Assembly (NCBI RefSeq): GCF_014905175.1
Contig: NC_057788.1
Location: 14,099,404-14,163,403 of the forward strand
DNA length: 64,000 nucleotides
Direction of reading: 5' to 3'
DNA from: Aphidius gifuensis
Taxonomy: Eukaryota > Arthropoda > Insecta > Hymenoptera > Braconidae
Shown: positions 22,640-33,261 of the stretch, piece by piece
Layout: each line of letters opens with the position of its first letter
Position numbering within the stretch: position 1 is the first letter of the stretch
Made by a program: the position numbers and the translations under genes
Notes under the pieces: generated by a model
The model's database searches: none
What the model was told of the DNA's origin: nothing
Seen by the model: the letters and a program-made list of their open reading frames with translations, nothing else

Positions 22640-24460
22640 TCATTATCAGGAGACCCGGTAGGGTCTCGCCTCAATTTTAGAAAGAAAAAAATATATAGAA
22701 CGAACGCGAACTCTCTTACCGGGTATAAGTATTTTAAGTTTGCGCTCTGTGACGTCATAAATTCTAATTTATCAATTTTTAGGCTAACTATTGGCCGAAA
22801 AAAAAATAAAAATAGTTTTATCATATATATCGATGGCCCTCTTTCTAATAAGCCTACTTTCGATTTTTTCCAATAACTAATAAAAAAGATATCAACATCA
22901 GTAAAAGCCAAGAACAAAATCTTATTAAAAAATAAATTTCTCAGCTAAATGTCCTCATTATCCCCTCTCTCGAGACGTTCCATCTCGTACATACGGAGAT
23001 ATGCATGTATGCATGGTTATCGATTATTTTCTTGTGGGTGTGTGTGCCGTACAATGTTATTCTTTTTTTTTTTAATTCTTCCTTAGATACATATAAGTAT
23101 GTATATATATTAGGGTGGTTCTTATTTGGGTGATGGCAAAATTTTCATCGTGCCGCCCCCTAATATCGTTGGAAAAAAATTAAAAAAATTTTTGGGCTAT
23201 ATAAGAAATTTTTATTTTCATCCTATAGCCACCCCCTGTAAGAGGGTGAAGTTTCCCGTTTAAAATACATGGGGTTTTCTTACTTGGACGTAAGAATCGA
23301 TCTAAAAGAATGAAGTCTGCTTTGAGATAAAAAAAAAAAAATTTATTTGGGCATTCCATAATTTTTTTATTACGCTAAAGTTTTTTTTTTTTTGTTCGAT
23401 TTTGCTAGTTTTCAACGTTTCCAAAATAATATGAGTGTTATGACATTATACTTTATATATTTGATGAAAAAAAATTTGAAATAAAAAAATCTATGGGTCA
23501 TTACACGTCAATTTATGAAATGGGTCATTTTTTTACACACGTTTCATGTTTTACAAATTATAGGTTATAATAGACTACAAATATTGAATTTTCAAATTCG
23601 ATTGCATGATGTGTATAAACCATGGAGTTGAATAAGAAGTGTAAGCTTTGCCTTTTTACTGTGTTGAAGCATAGGCTGTCTCTGAAGCCTAAAATTTCGG
23701 AGTAAGTCAGTTCGAAAACTACCAACTGCAGCGCTGACATCAGCCCTGCACCAAAAAAAAAGACAGAACGAAATATTCTTATTCACTCTAGCCTGTACAT
23801 CTATGTTTGAATACCTTCTTGGACTATTCAGGTGCAGTTTAATTATTAATATGGATTAATATATCCAATAACATCTTATTTTTTCTTATTTTTCAATAAA
23901 ATTAAAAGTCATCTTATAACTTAAATTGTTCAAGGGATGTCATTTCTTGCAAATCTTTTTATAATTTTTTTAAGTTGAAACAAAAATTTCAATTTTAAGG
24001 GATTTTGTCGATTTTTCTCCGAGTATGAGAATGCTTTGAAATGTATAGAGTAGATTATTGAAATACTAATACATTCTATGTAACTTTTTGGTAATTGTTT
24101 GGATGCTTGTTATTTTTTTATTAATTTTCAAATTGGGCCAACTTTTACCATAGGCTATTATGAAGAATGCGATTTTTGTCAAAAAAAAGTTCATTAAAAT
24201 AGCAATCTCTCTAATCGACAATATGACAATGTGAAGAAAAAACTATCGGGTTATAAAATAAGACAAGACAAAACGTATGGACATAAAATAAAAGAAGTTT
24301 GGAACTTAGTTTTTTTACAAGTAATAATTCAAGTAAAAAAAAATTGAATTTGATCAGGATTTATTGAAAAACCACTAGAGACCTCTTGTGGATGACTTTT
24401 AGAAACACAGTATTTCTATGAGTGCAAAAAAGACAAAAAACAGAAGAAAACTGTTGTCTT
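22640..24460. other. AT-rich stretch, no supported gene
   Basis: Contains GAGACCCGGTAGGGTCTC (about 22650, a short palindrome). At 23110 AGGGTGGTTCTTATTTGGGTGATGG opens a block ending CCCCCTAATATCG, the look of a decayed transposon end. At 24378-24430 is a segment whose inverted relative lies at about 56820-56873 (CTCTTGTGGATGACTTTTAG versus CTCTTGCGGATGGCATTTAG). Open frames here carry no motif. Confidence 0.4.
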
Positions 24461-24469
24461 ACTCTTTGA

Positions 24470-25290
24470 TTTAAAAAATCGGCAGAACCTCTTAACGTGC
24501 TTTCAATTACACCCTTTTCAAGAATTAAATAGATAAATAAATCAATAAAATATTATACAAAAGTTCCTTTTAAATACATTAATTTCTAGTCTAAATTAAT
24601 TCCACAGCAAAATATTCTATGATCGATTGAAATATTTGAGGCTAATGGCTAAGGAATTAATTTAGACTACGAATTATTACATTTGCATACATTTGCTACT
24701 AGTTTTTTTTATAAATTATCAATGGAAAATGTTGCTGAGAAAAGAATGTAATCGAATAAATTAATGCGTAGTCTGAATTAATTTCTTGGCCATTTCCCAC
24801 AATAATTTCAATTTATTATTGAAAATATTGCTACGAAATTAATCTAGACTGTTAATTAATTTATTTGCGGCTTTATTTTTTCCTTAGATACATTTGCCAT
24901 AATTAATTAATTAAAAAAATATTTGCAAACGTTGCTGAGAAAAAGATGTCACCAAATAAGTTAATTTATAATCTAAATTAACTCTACAGCCATTTGACAC
25001 AATAATTTTAATTTAATATAGAAAAAATTGCTGTGAAATTGATCTAGTCTACGATGTAATTTATTTGGTTACATCCTCTTCTTAGAAACAATTGCTGATA
25101 GCTTTTTCATTAATGAATCATGGCAAAAATAGCTAAGAAAAGGGTGTAACTAAATAAATTAATCCAAAGCCTAGATTAACTTTACATCAATTTTTCTTAT
25201 ATTAAATTGAAATTATTGTATTAAACGGCTATGGAGTTAATTTAGATTATAAATCAATTTATTTTTTCTTCGTTTTTATATTGATGAAAG
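24470..25290. repeat. Decayed repeats of TAGTCTAAATTAATT and GCTGAGAAAAAGATGT
   Basis: Blocks with GAAATTAATCTAGACTACGAATTAATTTATTTG and GTTGCTGAGAAAAGGATGT recur in direct and inverted form at about 24600, 24730, 24840, 24930, 25050 and 25130. A further relative lies at about 28005. The pattern resembles overlapping palindromic MITEs. No gene. Confidence 0.6.
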
Positions 25291-25520
25291 ATTTTTAGAA
25301 GTTGATCCATCTCTATAGTCATAGTGATATTAATTACAAAAGAGGTTTGAAAATAGTGACGGAGTTGAGAGCCGTCAATGCTGCTGCTAAACAAGCTGTT
25401 AGCCTGTTTGATGAATACAATTCAATAATAACACAAAATGAAGATCAAAAGCGATTTGTCATACAGATTGTGTCAGAATACCGGGGGACGTTCAAAAATG
25501 GTGATGAGTATTCTAGATAA
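25290..25520 (+). pseudogene. C-terminal fragment of an uncharacterised arthropod TE-type protein
   Basis: The frame ending in TAA after EYSR reads GLKIVTELRAVNAAAKQAVSLFDEYN, then NEDQKRFVIQIVSEYRG. From memory, the pattern AVN-A-(8)-L-(4)-N-(9)-E-Q-(5)-QIV-(2)-HR recurs near the C-terminus of large uncharacterised arthropod proteins. This cannot be verified here. It is surrounded by repeats, so a relic is likely. Confidence 0.4.
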
Positions 25521-25867
25521 CTTTCCTAGGACTTATGCAGGCCAGGTTCACGCACCTGAATTGTACGAAGATGATTCTTTATATTCTCTCTCACGAATTT
25601 TCATAAATTATTATTAGTTAAACAAAATGAGTGAAATACAAACAAAACATAAATTTACAATTGATGTCCCTGGAAGCCTCAATTTTAGATGAACTGTTTA
25701 TTTTTTTATCATAGCTTTAATAATCAAAAGAAGTGAAATATAAAAAAAAATAGCAAAATTTTAAAGTATAAAGATGAATAATTTGCTGGATAAAAAAAAA
25801 AAAAAAAAAAATTAGGCGCTTTTTTACGATAACGTTTGCGATACATGTTAATAATATTATAATAAAA

Positions 25868-26757
25868 ATAAATAGTAAAATATTATGTTTTACTATGCTA
25901 CTGTGGTACCGGTGGATGTTTTCGGATTTTTGATAAGATATAATATTTTTTTAATATTTTTTATTATTTATTTTATATATTTTAATAAAGGCACATAGTA
26001 AATTAAATCATTTGTAATTAACTTATGGAACACGATTTTTTTACTGAAAACATAGTCGAAAGTACTAACGAAATCTTTTTTTTTAAATAAACTGTAGATA
26101 CAAAGTGCTATGTGTAAATTAATGTTTATTATGTTAGCATAGTAGAATTGACAATTGACGCTCGTTGAAATAATCATTCGGTGCCTAAATTCGAACAATG
26201 TTATTTATACTAGTCATCAATTTTAAAAAATACGATTCCCGATTTAATTTTTATTCTGTGTTTCATATTAATTACGATATTTGAAGCGAATTTTACTATG
26301 TTCACATGGTAAAAAATGCAGAAAGACGAAATACCAAACAAAAGAGTCAATTTTACGTTAATTCCAGTTAAGTCCCGTAGCTGAGCGGTCTAAAGCGTAC
26401 CCGATACCACGTCAATACATACTTCGTCGGTTCGATCCCCGGTCAGAGTGTGAAAAAAGAAAAAAAAAACAAAACAAAACAAAAGCTTCTGCGTTAATAA
26501 TACAACAGAAAAAAAAATTGACAAATTTTTAAAATATTTTTTTAATCAAATATATTTTTGACTATACAACATAGTACTTTTTATTTTAAACATGGCCATT
26601 TTTACGATTGAGTATTATGATACTTACTACGTCTGATTAAAATTCTCAAACATAGTAAAACTTACTGTTTACATGATAAATGTTGCTAAATTTCCCAAAA
26701 CATCCACCAGTACTATAAAACATAGTAAAATCCAGTGTTTTTTTTTAGTAAAACCTA
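25868..26757. mobile_element. Non-autonomous TIR element with CATAGTAAAAC-type ends
   Basis: The left end GTTTTACTATGCTACTGTGG...GGTGGATGTTTTCGG matches the reverse complement of the right end (ATTTTACTATGTTTTATAGT...GGTGGATGTTTTGGG) over about 45-60 bp with several mismatches. The 0.9-kb interior has no coding frame but holds a tRNA-like sequence at 26371-26450. The motif ACATAGTAAAA also recurs inside (26570, 26650). Confidence 0.6.
26371..26450 (+). ncRNA. tRNA-like sequence (tRNA pseudogene or SINE head)
   Basis: TAGCTGAGCGG fits the A box of a pol III promoter and GGTTCGATCCCC the B box, about 45 bases apart. The D stem GCT/AGC can form, but the T stem has mismatches and no clean acceptor stem or anticodon arm could be drawn. 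An A-rich tail (AAAAAAGAAAAAAAAAACAA) follows, as in a tRNA-derived SINE. Confidence 0.55.
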
Positions 26758-26779
26758 ATATTTTTTTCTCTCCGTGTAT

Positions 26780-28140
26780 GTATGTAACACTGAACTATCA
26801 TACTCGTGGAAATATTTTTCCGCGATTACTTCGTATTTCTCCATGATTAGTCTGAATTATTTTTAAATCAACCCATGCGGAGAAATGTGTGAAAAAACTT
26901 TTTCAAATTTGTCTGAAATCGTTGGTGAGCGGCAAAAAATGACGTCAGTAAAATAGTTCGAAAAGTAAAATGTTGGGGCGCTTTTAATATTTAATAGAGT
27001 GGGTATAACCTTATCCCCCTTCTAATAATCCATAGTGCATGGTATATGAAACTAAAGATGTACATATACATGAATAGATATCCGTCGTCAATATTATAAA
27101 CAATTATAAAAGTGTGTAGGCTTGAAATTGTATCTAGGAAGAACCGGGTGGAGTCAAGTATAAAATTTTGTCAAAAGTTAAGACCATTCATATGGGTCAA
27201 TGATTTTTAAAGAAATTAGTTTTACGTAGGTGGGACGCTTCGCGTCACCTACGTATTGCATTTGTCTAAGAAAAAAAAAAAGTGTCGTAGCTCCTTAGCC
27301 AATAGACCTAGAGACTTCATATTATGATCAAAAGAAGCGTATTTTTAATACCTACAATTCGTATATTTTCGTTTTTTAAAAAGTAATTATTAAAATTCTA
27401 AAAATATCAAATTTGTCATTTTGTCTTTTTTTTAAAAAAATTAATAACTCTCAAACTATCTATCCGATTAACTTCCACCGACTAATTTAAAGTTTCATTT
27501 TATTCTTATCTACAATTTGCCGCAATTATGAACGCGATATCTTGAAAATTGACAAAGATATTGATGATTAATTACAAAATTTTATTTTCGGAGTCACGGA
27601 ACTGATTAACATTGGAATCTGTCAAAATTATATTGAGGCAGATGAGTCGCACGAAGTTGGCAGCCCTGCTCAGTAAAACGCACTCACACAGATGAACATA
27701 TGTTTATAATAATATTCCGTAGTAAACAAAATGACATAACCTATGAGCAATATGACATTTATTTAAAAAAAAAAAAAAAATGAACCAATTAATAATTGCA
27801 CATGACCCACCGGAGTATTGAAAATTTTAATTTTCGTCACAAGTGATTTTTTTGTACTTGACTTTTTTGATATTCTCTTTTTTTGTATCCTGAAATACAT
27901 TCCTTAATTTCTATTCCTCATTCACCGATAAAAATGTCAATTTATCAATATATAAATTAATAAATCTAATAAAGCTCTTCATTAATTAAAATATTATTGG
28001 CAAACGGGCTGAGAAAAAGATGAAGCTAAGGAAAAATTAATTTAAAAATAAATTGAATTTGTTGTTTTTTGATGATTCTTACAGACGTTAACGCAAAAGA
28101 TATTTAAATTGTTATTAGTAAAATTTATAACAATTAAAAA
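26780..28140. other. Stretch without a supported gene
   Basis: Mostly AT-rich. A clear hairpin lies at 27226-27256. 27640-27720 is somewhat GC-richer (AGTCGCACGAAGTTGGCAGCC). 27990-28050 contains one more GGCTGAGAAAAAGATGAAGC repeat relative. Confidence 0.4.
27226..27256. repeat. Perfect short hairpin TACGTAGGTGGGACGC...GCGTCACCTACGTA
   Basis: A 9-bp plus 5-bp stem with a TTC loop, separated by one unpaired base or two. Such GC-containing hairpins often mark the end of a transposon; no partner end was found. Confidence 0.6.
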
Positions 28141-28149
28141 CTTGCCTTT

Positions 28150-28821
28150 TTGGTTTTTTGATGATGATGTGACCCAGGAATTTTTTACTGCTCTTAATCC
28201 TCAGTTTCATTATTTAAAAGGACTGCTTTAACAAACGTAACACAAAATACGCTGATGCAAAATTTTAATGAACATTTCAAAAAACAATCAATAAAAAATT
28301 TCATTTACTGGCTGGACGTCAGTTATAACCAAGTCATACTATGGTATAACAGGTCACTTTATCGATAGTGATTGGAAAATGCAATCTCTTGCAATTGATT
28401 TTATTCCAAGCAATGGGGCTCATGCTGGAAAAGATATTCTTAATTTATTCATCGCAACTATGATAAATGCCGAATTATAAAATAAAATTAACGGACTCAC
28501 ACTTGATAATGCTTCTGTAATAAATTTCTAAGTGAACTCGAAATAGAAATGAATAACAGAAATATGACGTTTAGTTGTGAAAATCAGCATTTTCGCTGCT
28601 ACTGTCATATATTGAATTTGGCAGTTCAAGACACTACGAAGGCTTTAAAAATCATTGATAAAGATAAAGAACATGATTTCGATGACTTTAATAATAAAGA
28701 AAATTTTCTTATAGAAAAATGTGAACGTAAAATATCTCAAATAGAAAAATTATATAAAGGAAACGAAAATTTCTCCAATTGTTGGATTACGAGAATTAAA
28801 CAAAAAATAGAAAATCTATGA
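28150..28821 (+). pseudogene. hAT transposase fragment (plus strand)
   Basis: Reads ALNPQFHYL, then WTSVITKSYYGITGHFIDSDWKMQSLAID, then GAHAGKDILNLF, LTLDNAS, and FRCYCHILNLAVQDTTKALK, the hAT DDE core around the LTLDNAS and C-H-LNL blocks. Internal stops (for example TAA after INAEL and NF) and a short open frame from 28549 show decay. The C-terminal dimerisation part is missing. hAT transposases cut and paste elements with 8-bp duplications. Confidence 0.82.
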
Positions 28822-28959
28822 AAGACAGCAAATAAGTTTAGAAAGTAATTTAAAAGAGGATTATAGTATTGAACTATTTACTTTAAATTAATATGTTTTA
28901 TAAAACTTTATTTATTATGAAAATTGAGGATATAAATCAAGAAATGAATATATAAATAA

Positions 28960-29248
28960 TTAATTCAAATCGTCACTATTGTTTATTTCATCCCACTGCT
29001 TTGTAGAATCACGAACGAGTTGATGAATATCAAAAAGTTTTTTTCCTATGATTTTATCATCTTCAATTCTATCTAGAATTGATCTTATTTTCAGCATGAA
29101 TGGCTTATAACTGTCATTCTCAGCATTTCTGGCTTCACGTTGAGCTACTATTTTATTTATTGCTTCAGCCAGCTGTACTTGAGGCTGAATATTATTTTTC
29201 CTTCGGCTGCGTGAAGTAGTTGCATCCTCATCCAAGTTTGTAGATGTT
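28960..29248 (-). CDS. Possible last exon of an unrecognised gene
   Basis: On the minus strand, after an acceptor AAAATTTTAG, an open exon reads TSTNLDEDATTSRSRRKN, then QLAEAINKIVAQREARNAEN and KPFMLKIRSILDRIEDDKII, ending DDLN and TAA. The basic patch and helical tail look like the C-terminus of a MADF or Myb/SANT-type DNA-binding protein, sometimes an accessory protein of Harbinger-like elements. No upstream exon was found, as a fold-back element lies 254 bp upstream. Function is uncertain. Confidence 0.45.
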
Positions 29249-29501
29249 CTAAAATTTTCACCAAATAAAACAATAATTATGAATGAAAACAAATATTGAA
29301 TTATTATTTATTTATTAATTTAGATTATAATTTAGATTTATAGAATATTTATTAATTTATTTATTAGATTTTTTTAATGTTAAAAATAATGTTACATCTG
29401 TCTTGAAAAAAAAACTTGATTAAAAGTTTTTCATTTTATATGTATATATTCACTATATATACTACTATATATATTATAGCTAAAAATTCTTTTTTTCACT
29501 T

Positions 29502-30398
29502 CTAAAATCTTAGTATTTAACAAGACAATCTCTATTCACTTTTTTTTTTCAGTCGCTATCGACTTTGATTTTCCATTTAAAATACATGTAAGCAGAATGT
29601 TCATTTTATACTTTTGTTTATAACTTTATCAATTTTTGAGCTAGAGACCTGGTATACGACCATTCGAAAGTTCAAATAAAAGTTTTGAAATACATATTGA
29701 AAAAAAATTTTGATCAACTGTTTCGTGGCTAGAGAACTTTATAAACGTTTATTTCTAAAAACGATAATATTTATCGAATATCTTGGCATTCATATAAAAT
29801 TAAATTCGGCATATAAAAATATAAGTTTGATTGCTTTTAATAATATTTGAATTGAAATTTATTGATTATTATAAAAGTTATGATTTTTCGAAACATTGAA
29901 AAAAAACAATGTTATTTGTGCAATTTTTTTTAACGAATGAATGCTGTTTTTGGTTAGGTGTTTCAAAAAATTCTGAAATAATCAATATTTTTCAATTCAA
30001 GATGATTATTTAAAAAGCTTAATTAAAAAGCTTTAGACACTATATCTTATATGCCGAATTTTTAATTTTATATGAATGCCCAGAGGTCTTCGAATAAATA
30101 AATTATCGTTTGTTTAGAAATAAACGTTTACGTAGTTTTCTAGCCGCGAAACAGATGATTAAAAATTTTTTTTCCAATATGTATTTCAAAGCTTTTTTTT
30201 TAAGCTTTCGAATGGTCGTATTTCCAAGTCTCTAGCTTAAAAATTGATAAAGTTATGAACAAAAGTATAAAATGAACACTTTGCTTACATGTATTTTAAA
30301 TGGAAAATATTCAAAGTCGATGAGCGACATTAAAAAAAAAAAAAAAAAAAAAATTGAAAATAGTAGATTGTTTGTCTTGTTGAATACTAAGATTTTAG
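29502..30398. mobile_element. 0.9-kb fold-back element with about 330-bp arms
   Basis: CTAAAATCTTAGTATTTAACAAGAC at 29502 is mirrored by GTCTTGTTGAATACTAAGATTTTAG ending at 30398. The arms continue through ACATGTAAGC, AAATTGATAAAGTTATGA, the fragment of CTAGAGAC and AAACGTTTA to about 29830 and 30070. Arms differ by several mismatches and indels. The loop (about 29830-30070) is AT-rich and has no coding content. Confidence 0.8.
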
Positions 30399-30539
30399 GG
30401 GGTGGGAGAGAAAAAAAAAAATTTTTTTTTTTTTTTGAAACGGTCTAATATATATGCAATATATTTTTACACATATAAAATTGAATATGAATGTAGGATT
30501 CTGGGGTCACATGCCCCACCATAATTTTTTTCCAAACTT

Positions 30540-30900
30540 TTTCGGCAAATGAACAACTGAACCAAGAATTCAAGCAAAGTAAATTTTTTGCATTTTCATT
30601 GCTTAAGCGGTTCCTGTGTTTTCTTATTACAAGACCTGCCTTTAAAGGAAATCGTTTTACGATCAAGTGCTTGATGAACAAATAGCCAAAAAGTCTCTTG
30701 CCATTTTTGCAAGCCGTGAATAAGTATTTTAGTCTGATTTCCACTATAACGAAATATCTTATTCTCCTCCAATGCGATCCTGTTTCAAATAGTCATTAAG
30801 TTCATCTTCCCAAAATAGACTGTTTTTTTTTAGTTACGTAAAAACCACTCATTAAATCGTCAGCCTCTGCACTGTCATCAAAATTAGGTTTTTCAGTAAT
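30540..30900 (-). pseudogene. hAT transposase C-terminal fragment (minus strand)
   Basis: The minus strand reads ELNDYLKQDRI and SRLAKMARDFLAI with stops, then after a frameshift KAGLVIRKHRNRLSNENAKNLLCLNSWF, the conserved hAT dimerisation end. Two or more stops and one frameshift are visible. It is on the strand opposite to the hAT fragment at 28.2 kb and is probably a different copy. Confidence 0.78.
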
Positions 30901-30969
30901 TTCGGGCATTGATCTAAATCTTATTCCTCAGTTTCATGAATATTCAGAATATATTCTGTTTTCAAAATG

Positions 30970-31722
30970 TCCCAGGTAGGAGTTCTCGGGCTTGAACAAC
31001 TGTGCCAGGCTTGTGCGAGGGTCGTGTATCGAGCCTGGGGAGCACAGGCTTGACACAAGCTTGTGCCCATTGTTTTCTCCGGCCTTACACGAGCCTCGTT
31101 AACACAGGCTTGACACAAGACTGTCCCCGTTGTCTTTAACCGGCCTCACACAGGCCTCAATAATTCAAGCCGGTGTCAAGCCTGTGTTTTTTGAGTTCAC
31201 AAGCCCGCTGTGCACCTCACGATATTTTTACAAGGACTGTGTATTGACTCTCGAATAAATTCATTCATATAAAAAAATTTTGACTGACTTCTTTTCATGA
31301 ATCCCCGTGGTCGACTTGATAGAGCATTGGAGTTCCATCGAGAGACCTAGGATTGATCCCCCGTTACGCCGTTTATTTTCGTTCATATAATCATCGTTAA
31401 TTCAAATTGTATCGCGTAAAAAATAATAATGTCAAATTAATAAATTAATAATAATTGTTTATTTATATTTTTTTATAATTTTTTTTGCAAGCCGGTGTCA
31501 AGCCTGGGAACACAAGACTGTGTCAAGCCTGGGAACACAAGACTGTGTCAAGCCTGGGAACACAAGCCTGTGCCAAGCCTGATACACTAGTCCGACACCA
31601 GTAAATACATCGTGAACATTCCAGACTTGACACAGGCTTGTGTCACAGGCCTGACACAGGCCCGAGAGCCGGGTAATCAGGCTTGTCCCAGGCTTGTGCC
31701 CGTCGTCACTTCCTACCTGGGG
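30970..31722. mobile_element. CAAGCCTG-rich palindromic element with central tRNA-like core
   Basis: It starts CCCAGGTAGGAGT and ends ACTTCCTACCTGGGG, an inverted pair. Both flanks are dense in AGGCTTGACACAAGCTTGTG-like words and their complements. 31491-31585 has three copies of the 25-bp unit CAAGACTGTGTCAAGCCTGG plus GAACA. A tRNA-like stretch lies at 31302-31373. No coding. Confidence 0.7.
31302..31373 (+). ncRNA. Degenerate tRNA-like sequence
   Basis: GTGGTCGACTTGATAGAGCA resembles an A-box D-arm and GGATTGATCCCCC a weakened B box. It is unlikely to fold into a full tRNA. Its place at the centre of the CAAGCCTG-rich palindrome suggests a pol III core captured by the element. Confidence 0.4.
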
Positions 31723-31758
31723 TGTTTAGAAATTTGAAGGGATTCGTCTTTCATTTCT

Positions 31759-32382
31759 TTGCCCCAAGTTGTACAGTCAAAAGCTCAAGTCAAAGAAATA
31801 AATAATAAAACAAATGAAAATAATGATATTGAACTTGAGAATCAACCAGTAAATTTAACAATTGATTCAAACATGGCGTCAAGGAACAGTGCTGAAAGCG
31901 AGGTTATGGCGCGAATGATAGAGAAAATGGAAAAAATGATGAACGATATGAAGGTAGAGAATCAAAGACGGGAAAAAAATAAGCGGGTAGAATATAATAG
32001 ACGAATTGAAGATTTGAAGAAACAAATTTCTGAAAAAGAAAAACCACAAGTTTTTGTAGATGTAGAAAGAATACGTGATCTCATCAAACCGGTCGTGAAC
32101 GCGCATGTAGGAAGAATTAAACATAATGATGCAATACATTCAAAAAAGTTCTTGAAATCTCTGTCAAAATATTTATCAGATAAAAAACTCGGTAGAGAAG
32201 ATTATTTAATTGAGATTGGGAGGATTTTAACAAGTAATACTAAAGAATGGTTTATTACAAAAACATTTAATAATTATGATGAATTTAAAGTAGAATATAT
32301 TCGCAAATTTTATAATGATAATGTCAAAACTAAATTTAAACAGCAATGGATGGATAGAAGGTGTAGTCCTAATATGTCATAG
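31759..32382 (+). pseudogene. Ty3-like gag fragment, 207 codons open
   Basis: ATG at 31759 is the first Met. The N-terminal half is charged and coiled-coil prone (MIEKMEKMMNDMKVENQRREK). The rest reads LIEIGRILTSNTKEWFITKTF and YDEFKVEYIRKFYNDNVKTKFKQQW, which matches the capsid pattern of Ty3-like gag. The frame stops at 32380-32382 where homology is lost; no zinc knuckle or pol follows. It lies directly after the palindromic element ending at 31722. Confidence 0.6.
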
Positions 32383-32389
32383 GATATTC

Positions 32390-33260
32390 ATTTTGAGAGT
32401 CAAAAAAATGATTAGTTTGCTCTGGCTTTGCTCTTACCATTTCTGCCAGGGATTTGTTTTCGCGCACATTGCAACCGTCAGGTAACAGTTATCCAACAAC
32501 GAAAAAACCGTATGTAAACTTGACCCCAAAATATTCCATATTCTGACATATTCCGATAAAATTCATTTGCCTGAAAATCGCATATTTTGTCGTATTCTTT
32601 AGATGTTAGTAAAATCATTTTAAAAATAAATTTTCTAGAAAATAATGTTTTCTTCTCAATCACGTCGTTGTTTTGATTATGTGACTTTGTCATCAATTTA
32701 TTACGCAGAAAATTTCTAAGTAATACCATTTTTTTTACCTTTCTGGTAATTTATATTCAACAAATATGACGATATAATAATAAAAAAATTTTAATAATCA
32801 ATTTGTCGCGTAATTGTTTGAAAGGAGAAAAAATGAAAAATACGTAAATAATTATGTTCAATGAATATCAGAAATTCGCCAGATGCCATGAAATGACATA
32901 AAAATTGACGGATTAGGTCATATTATAACATAATGTGCCATGAAATGCTATAAAAAGTTAGTGGATTATGTCATATTATGGAATAATATGCCATAAAAAA
33001 TTGGCAGATTATGACATAGTATGCCATTAAATGCTCAAAAATCCCATGAAAAGTTGGTAGATTATCTCATATAAATTGACGTTAAAAAATGGCGGATTAT
33101 GTCATAGTATGGCATACTCTTCAAAAAAATCTTGTCAGAATTTATCAAAACCTTAACAATTCCGGCATTTTCCGACAAATTCTGGGAAGTAATAATGAGC
33201 CATAATTTTCCTGTCATATTATGGCATATTATGATATAATCCGCCAAATTATTTTTACCA
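32390..33260. repeat. Repeats of GGATTATGTCATATTATGG and inverted forms
   Basis: From about 32860 to 33250 the block GCCATGAAATGCTATAAAAAG plus GTGGATTATGTCATATTATGG recurs about every 55 bp, with inverted forms (TTATGGCATATTATG) at the right. 32390-32860 has no gene, only a partial relative (CCATATTCTGACATATTCCG). Ends at the LTR border 33262. Confidence 0.6.
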
Positions 33261-33261
33261 G

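Larger units (their letters stand above)
22427..26777. mobile_element. Possible 4.3-kb element with CACGGAGAAAAAA ends
   Basis: TACACGGAGAAAAAAA at about 22427 and the inverted TTTTTTCTCTCCGTGTA at about 26760-26777 form short inverted ends, both next to TA. The span contains mostly AT-rich non-coding DNA, the A-rich repeat field, a protein fragment and a nested TIR element. Two such ends might instead belong to separate copies. Confidence 0.4.

Noticed and set aside
23110..23260. AGGGTGGTTCTTATTTGGG as a transposon end
   Set aside because: It looks like one, but no inverted partner or duplication could be found in the window.
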